Under the pieces are notes generated by a model. The model searched no databases and was not told where the DNA came from. It was given only the letters and a program-made list of their open reading frames with translations. A DNA stretch of 64,000 nt. Origin: Pteria penguin (Eukaryota; Mollusca; Bivalvia; Pterioida; Pteriidae). Both the position numbers and the translations under genes were made by a program. The DNA is taken from contig CM068590.1 of NCBI GenBank assembly GCA_035048485.1, positions 744,001 through 808,000 on the forward strand, read 5' to 3'. This document shows positions 23,024-36,054 of this stretch, one piece after another (positions within the stretch are counted from its first letter, which is position 1; each line of letters starts with the position of its first letter).

Positions 23024-23398
23024 ATCCAGTTTCATTGTGTAACGTTACCCGAGCTGTGAAATGGAAATTTCTAACAGGGTATTCGTCGATACTTTTTCAG
23101 TTTTTGTAAACACTCGCATGGCAAACCCATTCTAATTCATTTGACAAAAATAATTACAATTAGAGGAAGTACGCACAGAGTTACGTTTTCTATACCAACT
23201 CTCTTATCACAGTGACATCAAATCAAGTACTGTAGGGTATCATGACGTCAGAAATAATAATAAAAAAAACTTTGCAGGGTATCATGATGTCTTATTAAAA
23301 AACTGCAGGGTATCATGAATACCTTTGCAGTTTTAAATTCAGACAACCAATGAGATCGCGTGTTACAAACAAAATGCATTAGAATTAAATTTCTAAAT
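23024..23398 (-). mobile_element. Palindrome-rich MITE, copy 1
   Basis: This copy is the reverse-complement counterpart of 43277-43615. Shared phrases in opposite orientation are CCGAGCTGTGAAATGGAAAT, CAGGGTATTCGTCGATAC, CATTCTAATTCATTTGACAA, several GCAGGGTATCATGA blocks, and CAATGAGATCGCGTGTTACA followed by AATGCATTAGAAT. It is non-coding, and its repeated GGGTATC...GATACCC motifs can pair. One copy sits between the two transposase genes at 39-46 kb, so it is a separate mobile family. Confidence 0.7.
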
Positions 23399-23611
23399 AC
23401 CATAAATGCAAAAGATTCATGTTTTAAATTGTTTTGGCAGCAATTAAGGCACAACAGTAGATAATCATAGACTCAACAGGAAAGCAGAAGTCTCCGAGAT
23501 TTCAAAGTGTCTACTGTTGGGTTAGCCACGCCCACAACTGCCATGAATGCTCTGAATATCTCAACATTACATACACTGAATAAATGGGGTCATAGTGCGT
23601 AGAACTGTGAA

Positions 23612-23692
23612 AGTCACATAACATCAAAACAGGGATAAAATTACCTTGAAGTCACATAACATCTAAACAGGGATAGAATTACCATGAAGTCA
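23612..23692. repeat. ~42-bp tandem duplication
   Basis: GTCACATAACATCAAAACAG GGATAAAATTACCTTGAA is followed by a near-identical copy (GTCACATAACATCTAAACAG GGATAGAATTACCATGAA). Confidence 0.85.
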
Positions 23693-23789
23693 TAATACAA
23701 TTTATACATTTCTTTATCAAGTTTGTTTAAAGTGACACACAGCCTGAAACAATGTGTATGAATACCAACGTAAAACTGCAGGGTTAAGT

Positions 23790-25063
23790 CTATCCGAATG
23801 CATGAATTAAGTATGCGTTGTTCCACACGTATGTTTTCCGGTTAGAAGGTCCTCTGTATATAATGGAGGCAGTCCGTCTAATTACTCCCACACCAGCGTA
23901 ATTACATCCGTCTCGCAATTCTGTGTCTAGATAGCGCTTGTAGACATCCTTTGCATCACGGTCATGACGAACTCCCCAAAATCCATGATACTCAGTGGAA
24001 GTAGAACGGAGCAGTTGAGTCGCATAATTAATATTGATTGGTTTCTTACTTTGATCGACACTGGAGACGACGAGATTTCTACCATGGGTTCTGAATATGA
24101 TTTTACCGCCACAGGACTTGACCCAATGCTTGTCACCACCTCTCACTGGGTCATATACTACCACGTGCCAGTATCTCCATTCGTACTTTGATACCAGGAA
24201 GTTGTATAGTTTGGTTCCGAAGCTATTATGACTGATATCGTCCCAATCCGCTAGCTTTTGGTAGAGGTCAGACGTCATCTGGCTGTACCATTTACTGAGA
24301 ACTTCTCCGTCGATTTCTTCCATGTGATTTACAAGTTGTTTTATTTTGTTCTCCCAAGATCCCTGCAGCACATTGTAATCCCTAGTAAGATTTGATAGAG
24401 AAAGATATCCTAATTCAACTTTGACCCCTTGCATAATCAGGTTCATCACCCCTTTCATGACATTTTGGACTCGCCTACGGTGGTTCTTTGTGTACTGCAT
24501 AGCCTCACGTAGAATGTTGTCGGACAATACGTACGCATTTGTCATCATGCCGCGCCAAATTTTGTCCGCAGCTCCGTCGTAATCAGATTCATACTGCCGA
24601 ATGAAACTTCTTTTGTAGACATCGGTGTGTCTTAGTGGAGCAGCCAGCATCTGTCTCAGTTTGGCCGATAATGACAATATCGTATGTTCGTATGGAGCAT
24701 ACTGAGTTTTCAGAGCAGTTTGTCGAATAAGGTTCTTTACATCATAGAACTGGTTAAACGTTTGATCAAACTTTGCATCCATTTCGGCAAATTTGGTTTT
24801 CATGTACTGCAGTTAAGCAGATGGTACAGTAGGCAAAAACATGGTAATTAAAGAGATCGCAGGTCCCAGTGCACCTAGAAAAGGTGAAAGATTCGAAGCT
24901 ATCTTTCCAAAATTGCCAAAGTTCCTGGACAACTTCTGGTCTGCCATTACGTCTATGATGGCCGAGGCGGCATTTACACCAGCTTGTACTTTTTTGGCAC
25001 TTTCCCTGGCTCATCGGATCGTGCCATTGCCAAACAGCTCAGAACAAGCGCCAATCTCCATAT
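23790..25063 (-). pseudogene. Broken secreted protein gene, rapunzel/cephalotoxin-like family
   Basis: The minus-strand coding region starts at 25063 with a clear signal peptide (MNIIWRLALVLSCLAMARSD). That frame stops at 24974-24976. A second open stretch (24816-25010), offset in frame, encodes a hydrophobic Gly/Ala-rich segment ending in PFLGALGPAISLITMFLP. A TAA (24813-24815) then separates it from a 337-residue frame (24803-23790) that continues in the same frame. The long part has an alpha-helical N-terminal half (DAKFDQTFNQFYDVKNLIRQ and following) and a Trp/Tyr-rich, probably beta-type C-terminal half. The plan of signal peptide, hydrophobic hairpin and helical bundle resembles the rapunzel/cephalotoxin-like secreted proteins of molluscs and fish; this is family resemblance only. 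One frameshift and one nonsense codon indicate a pseudogene, unless the assembly is wrong. No splice sites explain the breaks. Confidence 0.6.
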
Positions 25064-25627
25064 AATGTTCATTCTGTAATAGAGAGATGCACTAGCAAGT
25101 CGGGAGGATTTGTGGATGTATAATTGAATAATTTGCCTGATTTTTACACTTGATTTCTTAACGAGATTATATTTGTGGGCGAAAAGCGTGAAAAGAATAA
25201 TGCGAGCACAAGACATTGTGTAGTTTAAAGTAAGATGTCAGCAAATCATATTTAGTGAGAACCTGATCTACGCTTTGAGGATTACTCGTGTGTGGTATCC
25301 AAATTGATGTTGGGTTTTTTTTTTTGGGGGGGGGGTTGCAAAATAAAGAAAACACTCCCTTCCAAAAAGAAAAAAAGCGAAACATAGAAAAATGAGACAA
25401 AAATGTCAAAACAATTGTAACTGTTAACCACACATATTGAGTAACTATCTTAATACCGACTGACCGTCCTAAGTCAGTGACTTAACTGCATCACAATTGA
25501 TTTTGGTGACGTCTTGCTACGTCTTGCTATGTCTTTATTGTTTGCTTTTCTACTTTTTCTTTTCGTCTGTGTTGACTTTTTTCATACGGCTGAGTCACAT
25601 GCTTGGCTTTCTATTAGTCTAAACATT

Positions 25628-25819
25628 AATAACAAAAAAAAAAAAAAAAAAAAAAACACAGAAAGAATGAAAGAAAAAAAAAAGAAAACCACATAAAATA
25701 AAAGAAATAAATAGAAAAGGAAGTAAGAAAAAAGAAGCAAATCAAAACAAAGAAAACAAAACAAGATCAAAAGCCTAAAACCCCAAAAGGAAACAAATAA
25801 TAATAATAATAATAATACC

Positions 25820-25874
<55 letters not shown>

Positions 25875-25900
25875 CATGTAATAATAATAATAATAATTCC
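25628..25900. repeat. A-rich tract and (AAT)n microsatellite
   Basis: Poly-A (about 25634-25657) and A-rich low complexity are followed by (AAT/TAA)n from about 25797 to 25895, interrupted by ACCGGT and GCATGT. The Leu-rich minus-strand open frame is an artefact. Confidence 0.95.
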
Positions 25901-26282
25901 ATCAAGATTTTAAAAACATAGTACTTATAAAGTTTTATTGCATATGTTTTTGTAAATAACACTGTATTAAAAGTGCATTAAGAAAAGTGCAGAATAGTTG
26001 ACAACCAAAATATATGCACATTTTTTCTGTATTTTGTATGTGAAGAAATGTTGATTTAACATTCCATTACTGTTCATAAAGTATCGCATGTATTTTCGGC
26101 AATACTTTGAATTGGGTATTTCGACAAACACGATTTTTACTTAGTGATTTATTGAACCAAACAAAATGAATTGAATCTTATTGATATAAATGTAAGGTAC
26201 AAAATTAATTGGTGTCACATGACTACGACATTAACAACAATGTACCACAGTGTAGATTCACGAATCCCTGAAATACTGTTGA

Positions 26283-26305
26283 GACCAGGTGCCCGGGAGG
26301 AGTAA
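26283..26305 (-). repeat. Short dispersed motif, inverted partner of 21241-21263
   Basis: CAGGTGCCCGGGAGGAG preceded by TGAGAC. See the entry at 21241. Confidence 0.5.
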
Positions 26306-27099
26306 ACAAGCAACAGAGTAATAATCAAGAGACTACAAGCTACAGAGTAATAGCCCATAGACTAGGGAGTCTGCTGTACAAAACCCATTCCAAATAAAGA
26401 ACGCATTTTGACTAAATTTAATATGCATTTGATTCAATTTAAATCCGTTAATATGACTTATTATATAAATCAAGAATAAATCTGAACAGGGAAGTACTTA
26501 ATGTAATATAATTTGAAATAATATATAGTATTATATCATTCTTGCTTACGATGACAAAACATTTATAAAATCCAGATAGTCTTCATTCACCTTGGAAATG
26601 GCATTCACTTATTCCAAATTGAATTAAATGAATATTTTCCCATAACATGTTTAGGTCTGACATTTCAGACTTCCACACATAATGCTGTGGAAACATGACA
26701 AACTTACCTTATGAACACTGATAGCCACGTTGACTTGTATCTTCAAACTCTTGTATAGTTCTGCCTCCTACTTTTCCCACAAACTGCTTCGTTTCCCTTT
26801 TTATAGGTACGCTTATACTGGTACAATTGCTTCCTAAAATCTGTCAGGAAACGGGAAATAATGACGTCAATTGACAAAAGGCTCACATTAATAACAACTT
26901 TGCAAAATGTAGAAATGTAGGTGTCAGTAAATTCCATATTATTTGGTGTATACACGTGATATTAAAACGTTAAATGTTATACATAGTATACGGAGAAAGT
27001 GGTTTCTGTGTATTTATTAATATTAATTCTCAAAATAATGAAAAGGGAAAGATTACAGTCACTCCTGCCCAAGTCCTCATCTCCAAAATATATATAAGC
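26306..27099. other. Intergenic DNA, nothing recognised
   Basis: A/T-rich sequence without credible open frames, repeats or RNA genes. Confidence 0.5.
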
Positions 27100-27345
27100 A
27101 CAAATAGAAACAGTGAAACACCCGGGGGTACAATGGACCTTGGATCTCCGAAGAAATACCTGTAGAAATAAAGACAAATTAGACAAACATATAAAGCACA
27201 AACACAGTACAGTTAACAAGGCATCCAATATTTCACTTATATTCGTTCCCCGAAGGAGACTCGAACCCACGACCTATGGTACAGAATCACCTAGCTGTCA
27301 TACATCCGACCGTCTAATCGACTGAGCTACTCCACAAAAATAGAG
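27100..27345 (-). mobile_element. tRNA-derived SINE (minus strand)
   Basis: On the minus strand from about 27345, a tRNA-like head shows an A-box-like GGAGTAGCTCAGTCGATTAG and a B box GGGTTCGAGTCTCC, followed by a body to about 27100. The body end (GAAACACCCGGGGGTACAAT, GGACCTTGGATCTCCGAAG) is repeated at 27485-27567. Confidence 0.75.
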
Positions 27346-27484
27346 CTTTAATAGCCAATCATTAGCTATTCGTATGCATGACAACATGGCCGCGGAAAGC
27401 GAAGGGATTTACCCGACGTAAACGCAGGCGGATCCTATGTAAGAATACAATCACTGAAACAGAAATAAACATATAAAGCAAAAA

Positions 27485-27567
27485 TAGAAACAGTGAAACA
27501 CCCGGGAGTACAATGGACCTTGGATCTCCGAAGAAATACCTGTAGAAATAAAGACAAATTAGACAAT
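27485..27567 (-). repeat. Partial duplicate of the SINE body
   Basis: About 83 bp nearly identical to 27103-27185 (AATAGAAACAGTGAAACACC through AAGACAAATTAGACAA), running directly into the (AT)n tract. Confidence 0.85.
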
Positions 27568-29190
<1,623 letters not shown>

Positions 29191-29437
29191 CGGAGTTATA
29201 GAGTGAGCGTTCCCCATAGGCAGACCACCCCCCCCCTTGGAAACAATATATTACGTCGTGTCCATGACTGTCTTAGTTGTTTTAACAACATAGGTACGTC
29301 GTGGTCACGTTTTTGTACAATATATAGTGTAAGGATTGGTAGTGGTGAGAAATTAATTGGTACTGTAACACCCTTCTTTAGAACGGGCAAGCTTTTATTG
29401 TTGTATTGGAATGACCTAACTGGGCGGAACATATCAT

Positions 29438-29715
29438 TATGACCAAGTGGTTGAGTGCTCGTCGCGCGACCGGCAGGTTGCGGGTTTGAGCCCCTCTCAG
29501 GTTATGCCGGTGTCTGCCTTTCAGATGAAACAGTAAAACCCAATGTCCGGTGTCACAGCAGATGGGGGACGTTAAAGATTCCTCACTGCTTCGGGTGGGT
29601 CCGTAGCCAAGGTCCAAATTTGTGTATCATGCATCAGTCAGATACCGTCACAAAATACGTGCAATAATCGAAGTGTCACCGTGTGACGTTAAACAATAAA
29701 CAAACAAACAAACAA
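29438..29715 (+). mobile_element. tRNA-derived SINE with (AAAC)n tail
   Basis: A-box-like GACCAAGTGGTTGAGTGCTC and B-box-like GCGGGTTTGAGCCCC are followed by CTTTCAGATGAAAC, CCTCACTGCTTCGGG and ACCGTCACAAAATACGTGCA. The 3' end is GTGACGTTAAACAATAAAC with an (AAAC)n tail, as is common in molluscan SINEs. Same family as 411-690. Confidence 0.85.
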
Positions 29716-29829
29716 ACTTCTGTATTTAAATACTGATGAGCCCATATATAGGTTATGCCAAGATTACAGCCTAGATAAATATACTTCATATTTGGCATAC
29801 AAACTAAACAAATGAATCCCTTTCAAATA

Positions 29830-31100
29830 CCACCAAGGTCGACGACCTTGGAGTTTGGCCTACTTTTAAAGAAATTAAACCTTGATCATAACTTTTCAAT
29901 GACAGGCAATTAAAATGACTTTGATATTAAGATCAGACTTGTGGTCTGGAGACAGCTGTGGTTGGTGGACCACATTGGTATTTACCAATGCTGTTTATTA
30001 TTCATCTGCAAACAAGTTTGGAATGGGTATATAGGAATCTTCTACAAGTTTGGAAGCACCATCGGTCTGTTCACCTACTTGTCTGTCCGTCTGTATCTTT
30101 GGTCTGTCCACTGAACTGTTCAAATCGAGTCTGGACCATAACTTCTTTATGCTACTTTTCATAATGCTTATACTTCATGCATTTGTTATCCATCGCCCAA
30201 GAGTGTGTCATGACATTTAACCAAGGTCATTTCTGTAAGGTCAATGTCACATTGCACATACTGACAAAATTCAATTCGTGCCTGCAAATTTACAATGATA
30301 ACTTGTATTCGGATAACACTTATCAGTGACCAAAGGATATATCTCAATATTTAAGCTAACCAAAGTCTTATCTTATCTTTGAACAGTACACACATAGTCG
30401 ATATCCGTGTCTAAGCCAGAATTTTACAATGATAACTTGGGATTAAAGGATTTTGGTGATACTACACACAATTTATTGTCCTTGACCCAATGGTATGTCA
30501 TGACCTTAACCCAAGGTTTAATACCGGTATCTGCATGGTCAAGTTCACAAATTTTTATCCGGGTGGTAACTACTATTTCTATTCAGTTGGATCAGGATGA
30601 CATTTCATGTGATCGACTTTGCTGATCATGCCCAAATGGTGGGGACTTGCTTTGACCCAATGTAATATATTCTAAAGTCAACTGTAACTGTAATTGTAAA
30701 TTCATGTTTAAGCCTTCAATGTCACTGCTTCATTCGACCTGGATCAAATTTCACAGAACTGTTGTTGATACCGCAGTGATTATGACCTTACTCAAGGTTG
30801 TATATGAATCAAAGTAACAGTGCATGGTATGGTCAAAATTGTGTCTTCGTCATAACATTGACATTTTGATATCCTGATACTTTACTCATTTAATCATGAT
30901 CCTGTGACTGTTTCCCTGAATCTGACGTCATGTATCAAAGCTGAATTCACAAACTTTCTGTCTTACTGCGTAACCTTCATCCAGTACTTTGAGTATCACT
31001 GGTTGCAATATTTAGTGTTGATGCAGTGATGGGTTATTTATTCCTTTAAGACAATTCAGGTAGATATCAAGCAGGAATTACTTTGACAACGGTGAATACT
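29830..31100 (+). mobile_element. Decayed dispersed molluscan element
   Basis: Contains AAACCTTGATCATAACTTTT, ACTTGTCTGTCCGTCTGTAT, GGACCATAACTTCTTTATGC, and several repeats of TTGACCCAATG and TGACCTTAACCCAAGG. It belongs with the phrase family at 6590-6800. No coding potential. Confidence 0.5.
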
Positions 31101-31374
31101 ATACAAGCCGAAAAAAGATACAAAAGCTGGTTTTGTTTTTAATTTTACTTGATTCTATGATGATAAGTTGACTGTTTTGGTCTGTCGATTATTTCATCAT
31201 TATTTTATATTTATATTTATATCACTGAATGTAAAAAAACTATTTGTAGTCTAATTACAGGCAGCGTTAGCGTGAATAGCGTTAAAACAAGAGTTCCCTA
31301 CGCCGTTTCCTGGTTTAAATCAGTAGCGTGTGTCGGCCTATGGCCTTGCTGAGGAGAATAAGAGATTCTTCTGA

Positions 31375-31622
31375 ACATGGACCTCCTCAAGGTGTTTATT
31401 GCAATTAGAGGGTATTGTTCCACTCCTCAATAAAGCACTGTCTGAGTTCAGTGACTTAATATTGTACTTTGACGCACTTCCTAACCATTCTGTCCCACAC
31501 ATGCTCAATTATGGACAATTCTAGACTGTATGGTGGCCAATCAAGATCTGAGATGTTGTTTTGAGTCACAAACTCACGGCAAACCCTAGCAACATTGGGT
31601 TTCACGTTGTCCTGCCTGCTGC
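31375..31622 (-). pseudogene. Tc1/mariner transposase C-terminal fragment
   Basis: Minus-strand translation gives ARVCREFVTQNNISDLDWPP, then YSLELSIIEHVWDRMVRK and, after an in-frame stop, ELRQCFIEEWNNTL. This is the C-terminal catalytic region of Tc1/mariner transposases (the W-P-x-x-S-x-x-L-x-x-I-E-H-x-W-D motif contains the third acidic residue). At least two stop codons are present, and the N-terminal DNA-binding and first catalytic regions are absent. Fossil copy. Confidence 0.85.
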
Positions 31623-32116
31623 AACGTTACCTTCGTAGGTTACGTATACGTTGAATAAATTTCGAACACATTTAATTTCATTAACGCTTTGATTCAAGTG
31701 TTTACTTTTGAAGTTTTGAAGGTCCAACTCTGAGTTAAACAGTTATAATTCTGACAAAGTCTGTGAGAGACAGATGGACATACGGACAGCAAGATGACCA
31801 CATGAGACATGCTTACCGGTCATCACTGGAGCTATCATTAAAATATAGATCGCTACGATAGAAAACAAAATGACATCCGACTCAGTCGTATGACAAAATC
31901 CGTCATAGGCCAGCTGTATGACAAAGTCCGCCAAAGCGAGCTAGCAAAAAATGGACATAAAACATTACCAAAAAAATTTGAAAATTGAAACACGGTTGAG
32001 GCATTGACTTAGGACGGAAAGATACTTGAACTAAGGAGGGGAAGCTGATCCATAGGGTCTCACTACAGTAATGTCATCATAAGGGGATTGATTCATATTA
32101 AAAATTAGGCAAGGAA

Positions 32117-32300
32117 AACTGGCTCTAGAGTGAGTCTTACTCCCTAAGGGAGGAAGGGGCATTCTAGAATAGAACCGCCGGGGGGAAGTCTCACTCAAAA
32201 TTATGCAGGGGGTAGGCTGGCTCTAGAGTGAATCTTCCCCTCAAGGGGGAAGGCTCAGTCAAGAGCAGGATCGCCGGGGAAGTCTGGCTATGGGGGAAGG
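32117..32300. repeat. ~98-bp tandem duplication
   Basis: CTGGCTCTAGAGTGAGTCTT (32118) recurs as CTGGCTCTAGAGTGAATCTT (32217). Both are followed by G/A-rich sequence ending in CCGCCGGGGGGAAGTCT or TCGCCGGGGAAGTCT. Confidence 0.8.
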
Positions 32301-32319
32301 CTTACTCTTTAACACCGGG

Positions 32320-34815
32320 AATCAGGCAAAAATTATCTCCTTTGACCCATTTCTTCAAATGCGCCTTTAGTTCCTGTCTCAAGAAATGGGACGTGGTCAT
32401 TTCTACTCATCTTCTACATCAGCTTTGTGTTCTCCTCCTCCCTCACTTTGGTAATGGTTCTCATGAAGTGTTTTACATCTATTCAAAATACTTGACAGAC
32501 AAGTAAAGAAAATGCTGTAAATTCATCCTGGCCGTCAAGCAAAACTATTCGATCCCCCAATGTTCCTCGGTATAAGTACTGTGGGTAAAATCTTTACAAA
32601 GTCTCTTACAGTGCAATGACCATTTGCAATACTAATACGACTGGGTCTCTGGTATTTGATTCTTTACTATCGTTAAGACACATCAACTTACAGTCAGATA
32701 AGATCAGGAATTACTTTAGTCATTCTTCTTTAATCTTGGCTATTGTAATTCAGAAAATCCACTGATCTGGGTAAAAAAATACGGAAACGGATTTCCCCTA
32801 TGTTAATTAAACATAATAGTTGATTGAAAACTATATTATATTGAAGTACTTAAAAACGAATTAAACTCCACTCATACATATGTGGAAAGCCCTACCTCAA
32901 AAGACAGCACCTTGCACGATCACCTCATGACCATGTCCGACTTCAAAATTAAAACTGATAAATCTGATCTACCAACCATATATTGGCTCCCAAAACTACA
33001 TAAAAGTCCATATAAATCACGTTTCATATCTAATTCCAGCCACTGCTCTACCACGGTACTATCGAAGCATTTTACGTCTGCTCTAACTGCTATAAAAGAT
33101 CATATTATCAAATATTGTGATGTCGCATTTCATAATAGTAACATCAATTACTTTTGGTCGATTAAAAATTCTCATGAAGTTATAGACAAACCTCTTTCGC
33201 TAAATTGCAAAGCGACTCAATTTTCTCCATTTGATTTTTCTACACTTTATACACCTTTGCCTCATGATTTGATTAAAAGCAAGTTGCTGTCTCTTATACA
33301 ATGGTGTTTTCACAGAGAATCTAAAACGTACATATGTACTTCCAATAACTCCGGATTCTTTTCCAACAAACAATATACTTCATATAAATACTGGACTTGC
33401 AAGGAATTATGTAAAGCACTAGATTTCCTCATGCATAATATTTTTGTGCAATTTGATGGCAAGATATATCAACAAATAGTTGGGATTCCTATGGGTACTA
33501 ACTGCGCGCCTCTGATAGCAGATTTATTTCTTTATTGTTATGAGAGGGATTTTATGGTTTCTATTCAAAAATCAAAACGTTTTGACCTCATTGAGAAATT
33601 TAATAATACTTGCAGATATCTGGATGACATTTTGGTTATCGACAACCCTGAATTCGAACAATTTATATCAGAAATATATCCACCAGAGCTCACATTGAAT
33701 AAAGCTAATATTTGAGATAAATCTACACCTTTCTTAGATTTAAACATCAAAATTATCAACCACCTAATATATGCCAATATTTATGATAAACGTGAGGATT
33801 TTGGATTTCCTATTGTAAATTTCCCTTACTTGGATGGCGATGTCCCTCGACTCCCATCATATGGTGTCTATATATCTCAATTAGTTCGATGTGTCAGAGG
33901 CTGCACCGATGTTTTGGACGAAATTTACAAATTACTACTAAACTTTTAACTCAGGGTTACAGATATCACAAGCTAAGAAAAACATTCAGCAAATTCTTCA
34001 GATCTTATTCAGAACTTCTATCTAAATTTGGAAATATTTCTTTTCAACAGTATGTATCCAATGGAATTTCCCATCCTAATTTTTACGGTGATCTCGTATA
34101 TAAACTAAGGAAAGTAAAAGGCTCTGATAACGTTATTTCATCATGTAATAAAATAGTCAAACGTCTTCTAAATAGACAATATGATATTGAGATCATCAAA
34201 AAGAATATAGGTCTTGTATTTGGCCCCTCTACAGCCTTTTGCAGACACTTACTTGAACGTTGCACGCTGACTAACAGGGCGGTGGGGACTATATGACGGG
34301 CCTTGTCCAAACCTCTTTCAGAGGAGACATGGTCCTGAACCTCGTCCCCTCTGACTGTTAGTCGGGACTCCTACAGATCTAGGGTCTTAGCTCGCTTTCA
34401 GACTGGCAGAGCACGGTTTATCATGTTGATGTCGCATATATTTTTATACCGTTATATGTTTTACAATACCTTGCGTGTGTATATTTTTATGACCTCTCAA
34501 TATGCGATACCTGTTGACCCTTGTTCTTTAAATGGAGGATTATTTATAAATTTTTAAATGTACGTCCTTTGATTTTGTTCTGCTGTTATGGTGAGTGGGA
34601 AGGTGGGCCCGTAAACCGGTTAACCACACCATTTGTTTGGCTTTTGTCAAATTAAATGACCGTCCTAAGTCGGTATCGTAATTACACTACAATCAAATAT
34701 TTTTGTAATGTGTTATATGTTCTAGTATATTATTTATATTCATGTATTGTATAGCTCCATGGTGACTTCTGCCACATAACTGAGCCAGTAACTCCTCTGT
34801 TTTCTTGCACCGATA
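32320..34815 (+). pseudogene. Penelope-like reverse transcriptase element, copy A (degenerate)
   Basis: The best frame (32882-33715) encodes an RT core: LPTIYWLPKLHKSPYKSRFI, then FDFSTLYTPLPHDLI (palm motif), QIVGIPMGTNCAPLIADLFL and the catalytic RYLDDILVI. The LPKLHK and STLYT...GIPMGTNCAP wording fits Penelope-like or closely related RTs rather than LINEs. A TGA (33713-33715) and a frameshift near 33900 separate it from the C-terminal part (33889-34296, QGYRYHKLRKTFSKFFR and FYGDLVYKLRKV). Decayed N-terminal coding sequence can be followed back to about 32320 (FFKCAFSSCLKKW). No GIY-YIG endonuclease motif was seen. A non-coding tail of about 520 bp follows, ending near 34815 and shared with at least five other places in the window. 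Confidence 0.8.
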
Positions 34816-35689
34816 TTACTAAAATCAGCGCTGGAGATCCGGACAAAAATTTAAGAAACGGATTTGTAAAACTTAAATATTGGCTTATTAATATGGATAC
34901 ATTTTCTGATTTCTCCAGCACAATGGTAGCAAGTATTAATTCGAAAGCGAACCATTCGATATCCGATATTCAAGGTCAAGTTAAATCACCGCAAACCGTT
35001 CATTAAGAATCTGATCATGGGATAAGATGTCGACTGTCGGTTAGTATTTCAACCGTCGGTTAGGATTCCAACTGTCGGTTAGGATCCTACTATCGATTAG
35101 GATGACGACTGTCTGCTAGAATTTCGACTGTCGGTTAGGATGTTGTAATATGCGATTTATAAAATGTGTCCACTTCCAAATGTCATGAAATACCTTGATA
35201 CGTAACATATGCCCCACTGCTTCAGTAAAATTTCCGTTACTTAGAATAACATTATGAAGTCATGCAAGTAGTTGGTGTCACCAGTTGAGTGAAACAAAGT
35301 TGGAGTGATGTCAAACAATCAATAAAACAATGAGCTAAAACAAATAATTTCAAGAAGCACAGCGCAATCAAACACACTGGGCTCATTTGACCAGCAGACA
35401 TGAATTTTACTTCGAGAGTTTATTTCTCTGCTTCCACTAGATAAGGGCCAGGTGGCCAAAAGTTTCTGGACATCGAGTGGGTCTTATTATTTGTCTATTT
35501 CGGAGGATTTCTTTTCATTTCTTTACAGTTTTACTCTTACTTTTTACTTTTTGCTTTTTTACTTTAACTTGAAACAAATTCACATGAAAATTCTTGTATA
35601 GACAACGATCTCTATGGGAGATATTTACTATAAGGTGGTGACTATTTCCATTTGATATACCGAGGTTTATATACGATGCATATATACAT
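34816..35689. other. Intergenic DNA with a short tandem repeat
   Basis: Between 35026 and 35145 about six copies of a ~20-bp unit (CGACTGTCGGTTAGGAT and variants such as CAACTGTCGGTTAGGATC) occur. The rest shows no gene or recognised element. Confidence 0.6.
35026..35145. repeat. ~20-bp tandem repeat
   Basis: Units of GACTGTCGGTTAGGATN with substitutions in the middle copies. Confidence 0.85.
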
Positions 35690-36030
35690 ATCAGATGTGA
35701 ATCACTTGCCCCTCATTCTTAAAAAATAAACGCTTGATATGAACGTGATGAGTAAATGTACATGCTTTAATTTTACTGCTGCGCAAAATTTCCGGGATTC
35801 GGGGTAATTTCCGAGTGGTGAAAAATGTATCTTTCTAATAAATGAAGTTCATGAGAGAGACTTCCGTCGTATATATATTGTTAGCATTGCTTCACATTGA
35901 ATTATGCCAAAGCGGAGTGGGTTGAAGTGCTATGAGTTTATATTACTTTTAAGAATACGACCAAAAAATCAAAATGAGTATAGGTGTTTTTTAAAAGTCT
36001 GTTATGTATTCCGTCAAAGTACCTGATCTT
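35690..36030. repeat. Three-copy dispersed repeat, copy 3
   Basis: Same phrase order as copies at 18.7 and 21.6 kb: GTGATGAGTAAATGTACATG, TTTACTGCTGCG, TTTCCGGGATTCGGGGTAAT, TTCCGAGTGGTGAAAAATGT, CATGAGAGAGACTTCC, TTGTTAGCATTGCTTCACAT and TCCGTCAAAGTACCTGATCT. Confidence 0.65.
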
Positions 36031-36054
36031 ACTCACGATAGATTAAGCCGGTCA

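Noticed and set aside
24841..25065. 74-codon plus-strand frame
   Set aside because: Antisense shadow of the signal peptide and hydrophobic segment of the minus-strand gene.
34300..34815. Hammerhead ribozyme in the Penelope-like tail
   Set aside because: I looked for the CTGANGA and GAAA core expected in some Penelope-like elements and did not find it in the right arrangement.
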